DNA of 64,000 nt from Oxyruncus cristatus (lineage: Eukaryota > Chordata > Aves > Passeriformes > Cotingidae), in NCBI GenBank assembly GCA_013399855.1, contig VXAY01004360.1:1815424-1879423 (forward strand), read 5' to 3'. Of this stretch, positions 12,112-25,992 are shown piece after piece. Numbering within the stretch: position 1 is the first letter of the stretch; every line of letters begins with the position of its first letter. Made by a program: the position numbers and the translations under genes. Below the pieces are notes generated by a model. That model was not told the DNA's origin and did not search any database. It was given only the letters and a program-made list of their open reading frames with translations.

Positions 12112-12583
12112 TGTTACAGCTTACAACAAGGGCTGAATCTTCTTGCCCTAACAACAGACATCCACAGTCACCTGTGACTGGTGTTAGTGTCTCAGTAGAT
12201 TTTCCTATTCCACTGGAATTGCTAAAGTTGAAAACACTTAAAAAGAAAGTAGAGGATGGAACTGACATACTCCATGAGAGTCATCAAAATGAGTGAAGAT
12301 GAGTTATATGTGTTAGAGACTATGATGCTGAAAAAACAAACCAGTTAAGAACAGCTGACAGTGTGTTGTGGAGCTTGTCAAGGAGGAATACCAGTTCATA
12401 CCTTCAAACTTTGCTGGTGTAGCTAAAATGAAACAGTTTGAAAAATTCCTAGATTTCCAGAAGGAGTTCATAGCAAACCATGACCTGTTACAGAATGATT
12501 TAACAGGGAGCAAAGTGTCAGAGCAGCATGAAAGCAAGCTGGTTAAGGTAAGAAAAAAAGTCTGCAAGTGGATGGAAGGGTAA
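12112..12583 (+). pseudogene. Exon-like or decayed coding segment, unidentified
   Basis: I do not recognise this protein. Two adjacent open segments have coding-like composition. The first (about 12113-12296) follows a splice-acceptor-like TTTTGTTACAG and encodes a Lys/Leu-rich stretch including LELLKLKTLKKKVEDGTDIL before a stop. The second (12362-12547) is exactly 62 codons, preceded by GACAG (weak pyrimidine tract) and followed by a strong donor, AAG|GTAAGA. It encodes a Lys/Glu/Phe-rich, probably helical segment with KMKQFEKFLDFQKEF and SEQHESKLVK. Between them the readable frame changes at least once and hits stops. This could be two exons of a fast-evolving coiled-coil gene, a decayed retrocopy, or chance. 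Nothing here proves expression. Confidence 0.3.
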
Positions 12584-15500
12584 ATTTTGCTTTATCTTTC
12601 TGGGTAGATTGGTTGTGTGTTCAAGGAAAATGGAAAGGATTTAGGCAAAATCACCTCTCTCTTCTTCTCAGAGACACAATCCCCAGTGTTTACTTAGTTG
12701 AGCACATGTAAGACACACCTTCTGTGTGTTCCAAAACACTCAGCCCAATGCTGTTATACCACTGTTTACATTTCCCTCCATTGTCACGTGGAAATGTTGT
12801 GTTAAATATACAGTAAAACAAGATCTTGCAAGCTACTGACCTGTACAGGAAAAATCACTGTTGGTCAGCATCTCTGTGGGAACTGTATATTCAGCACGTT
12901 GTCCAGCGGCATGTTTAATTTGTATAAGATGTTGCCTTCTCTATTTGTGCTGTAGACTATGTCTTTACACACAAACAGTTGCTGCTGTCTCGCCCCTTGT
13001 GATGAGTGGGATGGGGAGTGAATTTGATCACTGAAGCATATATATATCATAGAAGCTACTTGTGTTGCTTGAGTTGCTGCCCCAGAGGAAACTTAACAGT
13101 CTCAGCAGTACCCACAGCCAAATGCAGGAGTGAGAGTAAGCTATTGGATTCATAGAAACTTGGGATGGAACTTAATGAAAGCATTTGGGGGTTGGTAAAC
13201 TAAGAAATGACTAGGCTAGTGTGGGCTGGAAAAGAACTGATGTTTCATGTGCATGACAAAAATTTTTAAAAGAACATTTTTTTATCTTACTGTGGTACTT
13301 ATGGCCAGATTTTCATCCTTTGTAAGACACCAACTCATTTATCAAGGGCATTTTACAGAGAATATAGCAGTGAGGTTTGCTGGACGGTGTCTGCTAACAG
13401 AGAAAACAGAGGTCAGACTTGGCTGAAACAGCCATGTATACCAGAAACCGGAAAAGAAATGATCAAGCAAGTAAGCAGAGGTTAGTCTTGTATACCTCCA
13501 ACATACCTCAAGAAAAGTTATGCAAAATGAGGGAAGTGAGGCAACAAATTCATTCAGTCTACTTGTGGGTATAACTCTGGGAGAAGCAGCATAATCCATG
13601 TCCCCTTGAATTCTAGGAGGCATCATCTGCCACACAGTTAACCAACTTATCAAAAAAGTTGGTTACTTCCCACCTTGGTAAATATCCCCAAGCAACCTTT
13701 CTCCTATGCCTCTGTGATGAGAAGCCAGAGTAAAGAGGAAGAAGGGATAGGGGAGAACAGAGGCAAAGTGCAGTATTACATCAGGATAACAACTTGATAT
13801 TGTAACTTTTGAAGAATGTTTTTCCCAGGGGACATTTTCCCCAGGAACAATTTGGATCAATACAATTTTTGTGAGATAGTGTAACTCTGGCACAAAGCCT
13901 AGCAGAAAGCTGTACTAACTAGCAGTGATGGCAATCTTTGCCCTTTAATAAAGGGTAAAAATTTCCTTCAGCTTTGGTTTGAAACAAGGATATTCACAAA
14001 GTAAAACACTGCCATAGTATATTATCTACCAAAAAGGGTTGTATTGAAAAAGTTAATCTAAGGAACAGAGCACTTTGAAGTGAGCCAGCAGCACTCTAAG
14101 AAAAAGTTCCTATGGTAGAGGAACCTAGCACAAGTTGCCTAAGAGACCCCTTCTTTCTCTCTCCCATATTTATTACTCAAAGTTGGTAATATACAACCAT
14201 GAGATTTTAAGTGTATTATTTTAACTGTTGCATTCCTTAGCTAGGGCTTCTTGCTTTGTTTATATATTAATTCTGTCTCTCTGAGCTAACAGTTACTTTA
14301 AGGAAGGTACTGTGTTTCAAGAGCAGGTTCATGTCAAACCTGGAGATGATCTGTTGAAGTCAGTAGAGATAGACATGATAATGGAAGGATTGGCTGTAAA
14401 TATGTAAGCAAGATATTAAAAAATTAATTGAAGTATAATTTAGTAATTGCCTTCTGCCACACAAATCTGTCGTGTTTTCAACTAGTCTTTTTGATGATTA
14501 GTACATTCTGTCTTGTTGATTGTATGCTTTACTTCTTACTGATTTTGTGCTATGACCATGACTTGTTCTGTATGCTCATGATATTTCTTACTGCATACCA
14601 CAAGGAGAAATGGCATGAACTTGAAAAAAGTGATGCATTCCGACAGCAACTATTTTAGAGCACCTTCTGCCTGCGAAGGATTGTAGTCATTAATTTTGGT
14701 GATTGTACAGGAACACCAGATAAGATGTTCTTGTGATCCCCTTGATGAGGGGGTTGAGGAAGCATTTGAAGATATATCAAACAGGTCTCTGATATTTTGT
14801 GGTATTCTGAAGGAAATGAAGAAAACAAATATTCCTACGCTTTAGCCCCACATAAGCTAAATGTACCTTAACTATTGTTTTAAAAGTTTTATCCCATAAT
14901 GCCTTTCACCAGTTTTTTCTCAGGGCATCTGGGACATTAAATCCTTTTTATCTACAGTGGGGAAACTGATTCTCACAGAGATTTATATTCTTCAGGAGAA
15001 TATATTCTCTGTCCCTTGCTCACATGTTAAAATCAAACATATCTAACAAAATTCATGGACTTAGAGCATCATTTTTATTATTTTTTTTTTAATTCGGTCA
15101 CTTGTGGTCTCAAAGGGGATGACTGATTTGTTCCTTATTTTTGCTCCTTCTCCCATTGTACACAGGTAAGCAAACGAGAACAGAGAATAGAAGTGTTAAA
15201 AGATATGCCTCTATGGAAAGTTGATTTTCAGTCTGCTCAGTGATTTGAACTGGCATAATTTCCTTCTATAAGTTTCTTCATGGTAATGGAGAAAGGAGAA
15301 ATCACAAGGAGTTTCACACCTCTGCAAATCATCTGCACATGCAAAGACCATAAGTCTGGAAAAAATATCACAGAGGAGAAAGGTGATTTGGAAATCACTT
15401 ATATTCAATGGTTCAGAGGCAGGCTGTGTTTTCAGTCATTGCTTTCATTTATTCATTTAAATTAGGATCACGTGTGTCTGTGTTTTGTTTCCCTCAATTT

Positions 15501-16614
15501 TTTTTTTTATAACTGACCAGGAAGTTAAACTGCATGGCTACAAATGCCATATGATTTTTTCTTTAGTGCATTCCCAGTTCTGCTTATGGATTTCAGAAGT
15601 GCCAAACCTATTGTCCTTCTATCTCTTTGGTAGAGCCACATCAGGCTTTATGCCAGCTCTACTGTAGAAATCCTGCTGAATAGAGGGTGATATTTGCCTC
15701 AGGCTTCCAGGAACAGTGCCAAACACCCCTTTACCCTGCCTCTCTCACCATGACACCTTAATTTTGGTAAAAGGCACCAGAAAGGTGTTTTCCACTATGG
15801 AAGTAGAAGAGGAGCACAGAGGAGATGTCAATCCCCGAGGGCAGAGCCGTATCTGACCAGCCTTACCCAGGTCCCTGGAGCCTCTTCACATTCTGCCCAT
15901 GGGAAGAACCCGTTTCGGACCAGCCTGAATGTGTCAGTCCATGCCTGTTTCTCTATCTCATCCTTTTGTATTCTTTCTTTTTTTTTTTTGTTTACTTTCC
16001 CTACTCCAAAACTAGCCTCCTCTGCTTCTGATAGCTCTTCAGACCCATGTTCTCCAGAGACAATCGTTTGGATTTGCTCTGAGGATTTCACCCCAGTTAT
16101 CTACTCTCTTTGGCACTAAGCCTGGGAGTGCCTGTGTGATATTGACAATGTGTTGAAATGAAAATGAAAGGTAATGATGAACATGGCACAGTTGACAGCA
16201 CAAGTGCTTTGTCTAGGTTGAGTAGCACACTGCTCAGTGGTAAAACATCTGAAAGAATTGTCCAAAAGCAAGGAGTTTTCATGAGTCTGAGTCTTCATAT
16301 TTACTGGCTGACACATGCAGAGAATCATCCATACTTTTTTGTTTTATCTGTAACAAACCTGTAATCTATTTGCAAATGGAAAGAGCTTTAAGTGACTCTG
16401 AAACCTGCTATAGGTTTTGGGGTTTTTTTTGTATTAGTTCTTAGTCTTATCAACAGCTCATTCAGAAGTTTTTATCAGAACTGAATTTTACCAAAAAGTC
16501 ATTTTAAAAATGGTGCCAGAACCTGCAGCAAAAAAACCCCAAACAAACAAACAAACAAAAACCCACACAAAACTTCATATTTTACTCTTTTTCCTGCACT
16601 CATGGGATCTGAAG
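12584..16614. other. No recognisable gene or transposon
   Basis: AT-rich unique sequence. Small features are a short TA run near 13038, poly-T stretches near 15080 and 15965, and an AAAC tetramer repeat at about 16530-16563. Open frames are short and unfamiliar. Confidence 0.5.
16530..16563 (+). repeat. AAAC tetramer simple repeat
   Basis: A-rich tract containing four to five consecutive AAAC units flanked by AAACCCC and AAACCC. Confidence 0.8.
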
Positions 16615-16730
16615 AATCAGGTCAAGGGGATGGAAACAAAGCCTTCAAGGGCTCCAGAAGTACAGGCACTCAGGAAAGATATTCAGGTTCTCATGCAGAA
16701 AGCCAGTACTGCTCTGAAAAGAAGCAAAGA
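16615..16730 (+). CDS. Candidate internal exon, unidentified protein
   Basis: A 116-base open segment is preceded by a pyrimidine-rich tract (TTTTACTCTTTTTCCTGC) whose first downstream AG is at 16613-16614. It is followed by a donor-like AAAGA|GTAAAT at 16731. It encodes 38 complete codons, Lys/Gln-rich and predicted helical, including VQALRKDIQVLMQKASTAL. It starts in phase 0 and ends two bases into a codon. The composition resembles a coiled-coil protein, but I cannot name a family. Its same-strand placement with the exon-like segments at 12.4 and 25.7 kb is suggestive only. A chance open frame remains possible. Confidence 0.3.
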
Positions 16731-19700
16731 GTAAATGTTACAGATGCTATCAACCTCTTTAACAATAACAAATTAAATGGGGTAGAGCAGAAAAAGTAAA
16801 TAGAGTTTTTTGATTTTTTAAGTGTCAGGTCTTGAAGGGAAGACCCTGTGGATGGCCTGTTTTAGGCAAAAACCTTTCTTTTGAACCAATCACACTGGGA
16901 GATAGGGTTAAACTCTGAGTAGGACCAAGACTTTCTTTTGCCATTCCCAGCTGACCATCACAGAGAATTCTCCTGACCACAGAGGCTGTGACCTGCATAT
17001 TAAATTTCAGACTGCATCGCCTTTGTTGGGGTGTTGATTTTGTTCCTTATTGTGGAGGTTACAAAGCCTAATAAGCCTCCTAAAGCTCCCTGTCTTCTTT
17101 GGACTGACCTAGTGTTTCCATGCCTCTGGTGTGTGCCCCTGATATTTTATATCACAACTTCTGAATCTCCTTACTACTGCTCCAAGCTCTGATCTGACTT
17201 TCTAGCCTCAATATTTGACTCTATGATTGTTTAATTCTAGAACTCTAACCGTTATGCTTGAAAGCTGTCCTAACAAGAGATCTTGCCTACCAGCTTTCTT
17301 GCCCTTGCCCACTTCACTATCTGAACCTGAAGAATTACCAAGTCACTCTTTCAGTAAGCTGCTGGTTCTCTTTTTCCCCTTCTCTTTTTCTTGTAAATGT
17401 GAATCTAACAAGACTAGATGACTCAAGAGGTCTTTTATATCTTTGCAATTGTTGTTTCCAGTGTATTTTGTGTGTACACTTTACAATATTTACCCTGTGC
17501 TTTCAACATGTAGTTTGGATGATTCTGCAGTTAAGATACTGGGAATGTGAAAGAACTTCATATTCACTAGTTTTCGTCAGTGTAAGCAGGAAGATGATTA
17601 ACAGTGAACCAGTAATCTACATGTCAATATTTTTCTACAGAGAGAGAATTCATGATGTGTTAATGTGGAATAGTCAAACTGGCATGAATTTAAGAAGGAT
17701 CAGGATATAGTGGGGGATATTTATAGAGCAAACATATGCAAATTTTGTCTAGGCTATTCAGAGGTTGTTTTTGTGCAAGCTCTTATAAATATTTTAGAGA
17801 TAAAGGAAAAAATATGACATTTTTTCTTCTGCCAAAGTTCTGAAAGAAAATAATGATAAATATCCCAGAATTATCTAAAGGAGTTCTTGAGACATTTGTC
17901 AGCTATAGGTATAAAAATCCAATGCCCCATAAGACTGTTCGGTTCTGAATAGCAGCCTGTTTCCAGCAAAGTCTAGGAACATGTGCTAATGTCAACTTGC
18001 TAGTTTTGCATGAAAACTAATGATGAAAATCTAAGTAATTAGTTGCTACCTGGAACCTAAGACCAAATCTTTCCTCTTGCCATGGATCGTGTGTAGTCCT
18101 TTCTATGTATAACAAAAGGATTTTTGAATACTGATAATGGTAGAGGAAGTAACAATACAGAAAAATATGCGGAGAACTAAGCTGTTTACTTAAGTTATTG
18201 TGATGCCTATGCGGCTTGCTAGATATATAAGTAATAATGTGTAATTACTTCAGTAGTTTCATTCAGTGAACAAGAGGTTTCTGCTTAGAAGAGGAAGCTG
18301 CAGTTTTAATGCAGCAGAGAGTGATTGTTTGAATCCTGTTAGGTCCTCACAGAGAGTCAGTTCTCTCCTTTTCATCACTGGGCATTCAAACCTGGAGTCA
18401 CTCTGCTGTAATTCAGTGAGCTTCAATTTTCTCTCTGCCCTCTTAGAGCAACATTTGACCTCTGGGAATGTGTAATAATCTTCATTGTATATAACAACTA
18501 TTTACTTACACCTACCTTTGTATATGATCCTGAAAAGATACTTGTGAAACTATTCTGTTTTGTTCTAGCCTAAACTGAAGAATTACTTAGAAACAGTGCT
18601 ACAGATGAGCCAGACTCCAGAATATAAAACAGCTGAGTGATAGGACAGTTTTGAGTTGAGAAGAAAGGCGATATGGCATAAATTATGGCAATAAGGTGTT
18701 CTAAAGGGTTGGAATGAAAAACAATCAAAAATTACCTTAGCTGTTGGGATTTTTTCTGTTAGTGTGATTGAAATATGCTGACATTTAATGAAATAAGGTC
18801 CATAACATCCTATGCTTCTTTCACTCCAGACCCTATCTGAAACCAGCAGATGCCGGTGGGAGACTTTCTAAAGTGTTAGAGATGTCTCAGTGGATGGTAC
18901 ATGAAACCCTTCATCTGGCAGAAACATAATAACTGGATTTCATGCTTATGATGAGGAGGTTAAGCCCTGAATCATGTGCTTTCGCATGCCCAGCCTAAGC
19001 TTCTTTTCAGCCTTCACTGTATCAGTCCTGAGTGCTCTAGTTATCCATACAGTAGTCAAGTCCCTATTGAATGCTTGCTCAGTGCTTTGGTGCAGTAACA
19101 GCACTGAGGTTTACAGACTATTTCTGTACTGCTCAAGAAAGTAGTGTCTTGTGACAAGGCCTTTGATCAGTGGAATCTGTACCAGGATCTTTGAGTAAGA
19201 TAAAATACATAAATCTGAAAAGCTGTAGAAGAGTAAAAAAAACCTGACTGATTGATGAACTAAGAAATCCTGTGAAATGTCATCAGTATAAAGTATAACT
19301 GGTCTAAGTGTGGTACACCTGCATTTTATGACTTCATTGAAAACTTGCTCTGAAAGCACAGTTTTCTTCCAGACCATGAAAAGAACATACTGATTAGCAA
19401 ATTACAATGTCGTAAATAAGGAAATAACTCTTCAGGCAGTGATGTAATATGCCTTCTACGTTTCCTCTTTAAGAGGAAGATTCAAATCTTTCTGTGAAAT
19501 GTTTCAGTGTTCTAGTGTCCTGCTCCAGGTTGTGGGCTGTTTTTAGCTTCATCATGGGCAGCTCCTAGCACTGGCACCTAACTCATTTTTACAAACATAC
19601 CTTCTGTAGGAGCAATGCTTAAACATTCAAACCAGCTGTGGTTATGGGCCTTTTTTCCCCTCCAGCAATTAAACTGGCCCAAATTCCTCTCTAGTGTAGC

Positions 19701-22700
19701 TGCCTTCCTATCAGTGAGCATATGTCTGAATGCAGCTCTGATTATTTTTTTTTTTTTTCCTACAGCGTGGTAGAGATTTTGAATTCCATTACTTTGCAGT
19801 CAGACACTAAAAAACTATAAAATCAGTCACTGGCTCTTGATCTCCCCCTGGACTGGTGAACAAAACAAACAGAACTCACCAGGCCAAGGCATTTCTAATA
19901 AACGGTTTTGCATAAAAAGAGCTAAAAAATATTTAAACAATGGGTAAAGGTTTCTCCCCTCCTCCTCCTTACCAGGTACTAATATAAGAAGTACTAACTC
20001 AGCTCCAAACTTCCCCTCCCTACCTTCCTCAATTAGGTATTGAAGAATCAAAACCAAACAACTCAGAAAGATCTAAATGTGTTTTTGTTTTGTTTTGGTT
20101 TTTTTTGTTACAGCTATATTTAGAAGCCAAAGCCTAAGCCAAGAAATTTGGGCTAAATATGCTAACATGTGCTGCCACTGTAGGGAACAAAGCTCTACAA
20201 ATACAGTTTACTTGCTTATTTTTTGTGTGTGGTTTTTTTGCTTTGGTTTGGTTTGTTTTTTTTGTTGTTGTTGGTTGGTGATTGGGTTTTTTTTCCTGAT
20301 GTGGGATGCTGAGGAATTAAAAAAGTGTTCAATCCAAGTTAACCTGACATGAGAATTTTACAATTTTCCCAGGGCAAAAATGGAGATCCGATTATATTTT
20401 TGAAAATTGAATAAAAAGTTTTCTTAATATTTTATAAAAAAAAAAGGAATTATTTTCCTCTCTCCAGCTAACAGGTCTGTAAGGCCGTTCCGGGACCAAT
20501 AGCTTATCCTAACCCACTGAGTAAGGATATGCTCTCTATTGTTTATAGTGGTTCACACGAAAATACAGTATTTTTGAAAAGCCAGTACCATTAGTTTCTG
20601 GGACAGGGAGGGGCAGGAAGAATGGTCAGGCCTGTTCCCCGCATGAAGCAGTGCATCACTCAAGTTTGGTTCATGCTCTCTTTCTCCAGCCTGGTTCACT
20701 TTTCATCAAAGCTATTGGCTCCCACCGACCTTTTGACTGTGTGCTGACACTACATCACAGACCAGAGGTAGGAAGAGCAGGGCTGGTTGCCCATGACAAG
20801 CTGCTTGGAGAGTAGGAAATTCAGGTGCTCTGGGATCACAACAGGCAGTCTTTAATTGTTGAAACGTCATCATTACTCAACACAGTGCCTGGTCCCGAGT
20901 TTGACAGCATGGCACAAAGATGTTACATTGCAAATGTGGCTAATGAATTACTGCAAGCTCTGAAAACCCCTCCCAGCTCCAGGGCAGCCCCTGAGTCAAC
21001 AGGATTTTCTTGACCTGCTCATGACAGCAGTCAGAGAAGCCAGGGAGCACCACTAGGGGCTCTCACAAGGCAAAGAAAGGCCAGTTCTTCCTTTCTGCAT
21101 TCTCACTCCCTTCACCGGTGCCTTTCCTCCCTCTCTCCTTCCCCTCAGCCTCGGAGGTGTAACCTTGCACTTTGTCATCTTTCCTAGGTATTCCATTCTC
21201 CGTAGCTTCCCTTACATACTAACACCAAGAGGTGAACCAGGGTGTGGGAGACAAATAAAAAAGGATGATTTTCATCTGCACCGTCAGCAGGGAAGAAAGT
21301 AGTTTATTTGTATGATTACAGACCCCTGGAGTGAAGGGCACTATTAGTCTGGGCATGTAGTTCCCCTCATTCCCTAGATAAGGACCTGGAAAGTGAGGGC
21401 CTGTAATACAGCTCTGGCTGCAGCAGCATGAACACCAACAGGCTTCAGACAAGCTTGCTGACAAGCTGTGAAAAGCTGTAAAGGTCTTTGACTCGAATAA
21501 AACCCTGACTGGACAGAAGCATGAGCTGGATGTGTAGGATCTTGTAACATCACATTATTGACTTCTTGTAGTGAGGTGAGAGGGTGAATTGACAGTGAAG
21601 TTGGCCTGTAGCAAGTGCATTTTCTGGACTCTCCTAAGGGAGTACAGCATGTTTATTCTGCTCTTTGCATGTTCTCTGTTCTCTGTGCTGGGATGCAGTG
21701 GTTTCCTCCTTGTCTGTGTTCCTGTTGTATCGAGAACCTGACTCTTTTTGCAAGAAGTGCTAAAGGGTCTTTGTTGGGGTGACTGTGAAAGGAGAGTGAC
21801 ACAGCCCATGTACCAGTGTTCCTTTCCTAGTGGAAATGAAGTGTGGGTACAGTAAGTGTGTGTACCAGCTGAACTGGGGGCAATTATCATGGATGCTCCT
21901 GGTCTGTACTGCTCATCTTGATTAAGGCAAGTTTGTAGTTGAATATACCTGCTAAAAGCACTGTGGACACAGCCTTAGATGACAATTAGCTTTGCACTGC
22001 TAGTTCTGTCCTTTAAATTGTGCAAGTACTTTTTTACTTCTGGAAACCTGTGACAGACAAAGAGAATAGCAAAAACCCTGTTCTCTGTTTCAAAACAGCT
22101 TGAATCTATGAAGTGTAAGGTTCTTGATAAATGGGAAGAAATCAACATACTGAGACTGGGAAGAAAGAAACAGTGGTTTATGCTGTGGGAGTGAATATAA
22201 TGGAAACCACTCTAATACAGGCAACAAATCATTACATTAATTCTAAACGTGTCCATTTAAGGTTTCTTAAGAAGTACTGGTGCCCAGGTACTACCATGAG
22301 GGTTGTTTTAGCACTGAGAAATTGACCCTCAGTGGTCTTTATGTTATCCTCTGGGAACACGATATGTGCCTAGTTTGGGTGCTTCTGTGTTCCCTGTAGT
22401 GTTCAGCCTCCATCCCTGCAGCAGGAGGCTTGTAGGCTGCCCCTCACTATGTGAGATGATGATCTACAGACATAGGGGTTATTTCTGTATTCATGCTACA
22501 AGTTTGGGGGATTTGTAAGCAAATACAGATTTAACAGCTGCATCATCACTTTTAACATGTTTGTTTCTTGGCCTGGAGAAAGAGAAACGTTCTGGATGGG
22601 ATTTTTAAGTGTTCCATGTTGGCCTCATCTACCCTTGAAATGAATGCTGAAATGCCTAGTAACTTCAAAGGGGGAGAGATGCGACAGTCCTGATTCCCTT

Positions 22701-22928
22701 TGAAATCTCCTTTCTAGATGCTGAAATAACTGGACATTACTGCAGATTAATCACTGGCATATGTAATGACCAGAGCTGTGAACACATGTCAGTCACAGGC
22801 AGGAAGGTCAAGTTTAAGTCCACATTGAATAAAAAGTCTGTGATAGATTCTTGATATCAACTAATTGGTTTTTAATAAAAGGACAAATATTAACATGAAT
22901 ACTTGTTTATAGAATATGGTTATTACCA
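16731..22928. other. No recognisable gene or transposon
   Basis: Long AT-rich unique sequence. T/G-rich patches lie at about 20078-20113 and 20219-20296, and a 14-base T tract at about 19745-19758. Open frames are short, lie on both strands and are unfamiliar. I see no CR1 tail or LTR end. Confidence 0.5.
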
Positions 22929-24877
22929 TTTTTTTTTTTTTTTTTTGCAATTCACTAGGCTCCATCATTATTGGTTGCGCTCTCACAGTCATTGGTGTTG
23001 TACAAAGGAAACAGTGAGAGACAGGCTTATATTGAATACTCTGCAATCCGAGGTACAGAACTTGAAGAGATTTTTTTTTTATGCACTAAAATTTGTATAC
23101 TGAGAGTAGCCTATATGAGGACCACTTGAACTATAAAAGCTAGATGCTTGCAAATTTCTGCGGGATTAGTGCATTCAGCATTTACAAACAGTATTCCTTT
23201 TCCACTGGCTATTGTGCAGTTAGAAATAAATAGCACAAGATTTCAATAAAGGCACTTTAACATGTCCTTGTCACTGGTTACACTGATAAGTGTTCCAGCT
23301 GTGTGAAGAAAGGAAGTAATTCCATGCAGCTGAAAGTACAGTTAGCGTGAGTAGAGCATAACGTGTCACTCTTAATGGTGGGCAAACAGCAGTTATTCAT
23401 GCAAGTCTTATGTTTGACTAAGCATCTAAAACGTCAAACATTTCTCCAAATTTTCTGTCCTTTGAAGCAGTTTTATTCTCAGTATAATTAATTAATTAAT
23501 TTTATGTTCTGTCAATAGATACAACAGAGCTGCCAAAAAGTCACAAGAAAGCTGAAAAAGCCTGTGAAAAACAGGTACAGCCATTGTGTTCTTGTACTAT
23601 ACTTGCCTGTCTTTAAAATTAATGACATATTTAAAATAATTTTTTTTCTTGCTGAATTTTTCAACCAACTTTGTGCACTCCTACCTAAGAGTACAAGACA
23701 GAAGTCTGTCACTTGTTTCTAAAGCAATTAGCTGGCCTCCAGCATCAGAAAGCTTTGGGGAAGAAGGAGAACTCTTGGTTTATTTAGACAGATCTACTTG
23801 GTGTCAAGATATTAAAACAATGAACAGCAGCAATTAGTAATGAAAATTTCCTTCCTTTTTTTTTTTTTTTTTTAATCCTGGCAAACAGGAGACCTTAGAC
23901 TCCGCGTGCCTTATGAAATGTTCCTGTGTACACTCTCTAAGATACTCAGCCTGGTGGCATGATAACAAATGAGTATATGAAATCTGGTCCTCTGAAAAAA
24001 TAGCACTCTGAGAATTTCCTCTCTATGCTTTTTTAAAACAAATATGAATATTCAGAAGGTCTTTAAATATAAATTGCTGGTTTCTAGAGTGATTTTGGGA
24101 TGGAGCAGCGGGGGAGGTGGAGGGGGGAGGGGCTGGGCTTTTTCTGTACTGTAATGAAAAAGGATAGTCAGCAGATGGCAATGTTGTATAGTTGTTCCAA
24201 CAGGAGACAACCACATCAACAAGTGAGAGAAACCTCTGATACTCCTTAAGTAGCCATAAGGGAAAATGCAGTGGCCCCTGCAGGCCATTGGAGAGTTGGC
24301 CATCCAAGAATACTTTGGCTGAATGCTAATATAGGCTTAGTGAGTTTGCAATACCCTTTGTAACGACAATTCAACACTGAAAACCCCTCATTTGAAAGGG
24401 CAAGACCATTATAATTTAAGAGCAATCTAATTAAACTAGTGCATTTCCATATTCTTTTAGAAACATGATTTCATAATGCTGCATAAATACAATGTGTTCT
24501 TTCCTGTACAGATTGCATATTTAAAAAGATAAGTGGGTCTGACGCATTTTTTTCTTTTTTTTTTTTTTTTTGCTGGAATACTCTGTGACAATTTAACCGA
24601 TCTGTTACTGACTTTTAAGGCTCAAACTATGAATATCGATTCATGAAACACGTTTCTCCAAGGCCAAATAAAAGTTATTTCCTTATAACCCAGTGTGGTT
24701 CAGGTTGCAACTAATGCAAACTAGTTTATACATGAGTTACCTTCACTAGGTCTAGTCCCAGAGGACTGGAAAGGTTTTGTGACTCCAAGTTCCAGGTTAG
24801 GCCTGCTGTGTTTTGCCAGCTAGAAAGTAAAAAGGTACGGAATATATTCCACCTCTCTTTTTTTTTTTTTTTTTTTT
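22929..24877 (+). repeat. Cluster of four long T tracts
   Basis: Uninterrupted T runs of 17-20 bases lie at 22929-22946, 23856-23873, 24555-24571 and 24858-24877, with shorter runs between. The bodies between them are dissimilar, so they do not look like copies of one retroposon. Confidence 0.85.
22959..23052 (+). other. Weak exon-like segment after a T tract
   Basis: An 18-base T tract leads into CACTAG, then 94 bases open in two frames, then a donor-like CCGAG|GTACAG. One of the frames is phase-compatible with the candidate exon at 16615-16730. However, that frame is rich in His, Trp and Cys, which is unusual for a real exon. Probably chance. Confidence 0.15.
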
Positions 24878-25659
24878 AAATTACTGTGGAGAGCTATTAT
24901 GGTACTTTGATCTAAATATTTAAATTAAAGCTGCAAAAGCTTTCTGCTTCCAACTGTATTGAAGGCATGGGAATGAGGTAAAAGAACCTGTGGTAGGTAA
25001 CCCCATCATATAAAATCCATGGAATAGCTCATAAGAGGCACTTGGAAAGACTTCTGTAAAATACAGGAACAAACAGATGTCTTGAGAGAAGTGAGTAATA
25101 GTTTGAATAAAACAATTCTAACTTCAGCTGATATTCTGCTCCACACTCTTAAGTCTGAAGCTCTGTGTTAGAAACCAGAAAAGCAGGCATCATTTCAGAT
25201 GTTATTGAAATGTGAAGCACAAAGCTCTTTGCATTCAGGGTTTTGTCTAGAAGTTCAGTCTAAAATCTAGAAATGGACATGGATGCTGATACACAAAATC
25301 AAGTCATTTGTATCACAGTAATTGCTTTAGCAAAATGATTCTATGAACACCCTTCCTTGTTTACATAGTAAGACCTGGCTTTACTGTCTGTTTGGTTTCC
25401 CTCAAGGTAAAAAGAACTGGCAAGAAGAAAGGCTCTATGTCAGACTCAAAGACGGATAAAACTTGAGATGTAGTGCTAAATTAAACTCCTGTCACACAGA
25501 GGCTACTTACTATAATTTATGTCAAGGTTAATGGAGTAAAAAGTATTGGAGTATTTTAAATGCTAATCAGACACATTGCCAATTAGTATCACTGCAGATT
25601 TTTTTCTTATATACTGAAGGATATTTCAATGTTTCTCAACATTTATGTCTTTTCTACAG

Positions 25660-25725
25660 GAAGTTGAAGGAAATATCACAGAAATTTTAGATAAACTGAA
25701 AATCACTCCGGAAAACCAAAGGGGA
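25660..25725 (+). CDS. Candidate small exon, unidentified protein
   Basis: A strong acceptor (ATGTCTTTTCTACAG) precedes 66 bases encoding 22 codons that begin EVEGNITEILDKLKITPENQ, followed by a possible donor GGGGA|GTACGA. It starts and ends in phase 0. About 200 bases upstream another pyrimidine tract ends in CTCAAG (25401-25406) and leads into a Lys-rich open run, 25407-25466, that ends in TGA and could be a short alternative exon. The peptide looks natural and helical, but I recognise no family, and the segment is short enough to arise by chance. Confidence 0.25.
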
Positions 25726-25992
25726 GTACGAAATGTTCAAATGTCTATGTCAGTGTGGTTGCACAGGAAGTGTTAGAGTGATGGAAATGCCAGTCATAAC
25801 AACTTGCTGGACCAATGTAAGACAAATTAGTTACTAATAGCATCTGCATTCAAGTGCTGGTTGCAGAACACACACAGTAGCAGCTGGGAGTCATAGTAAG
25901 ACATTATAGATTTGACTTCAATGTGACTCAGATTATTACAGAATAAAAATTATGCACGGCATTTGATTCTAATTGCTTCAGTTTTTTTATTT

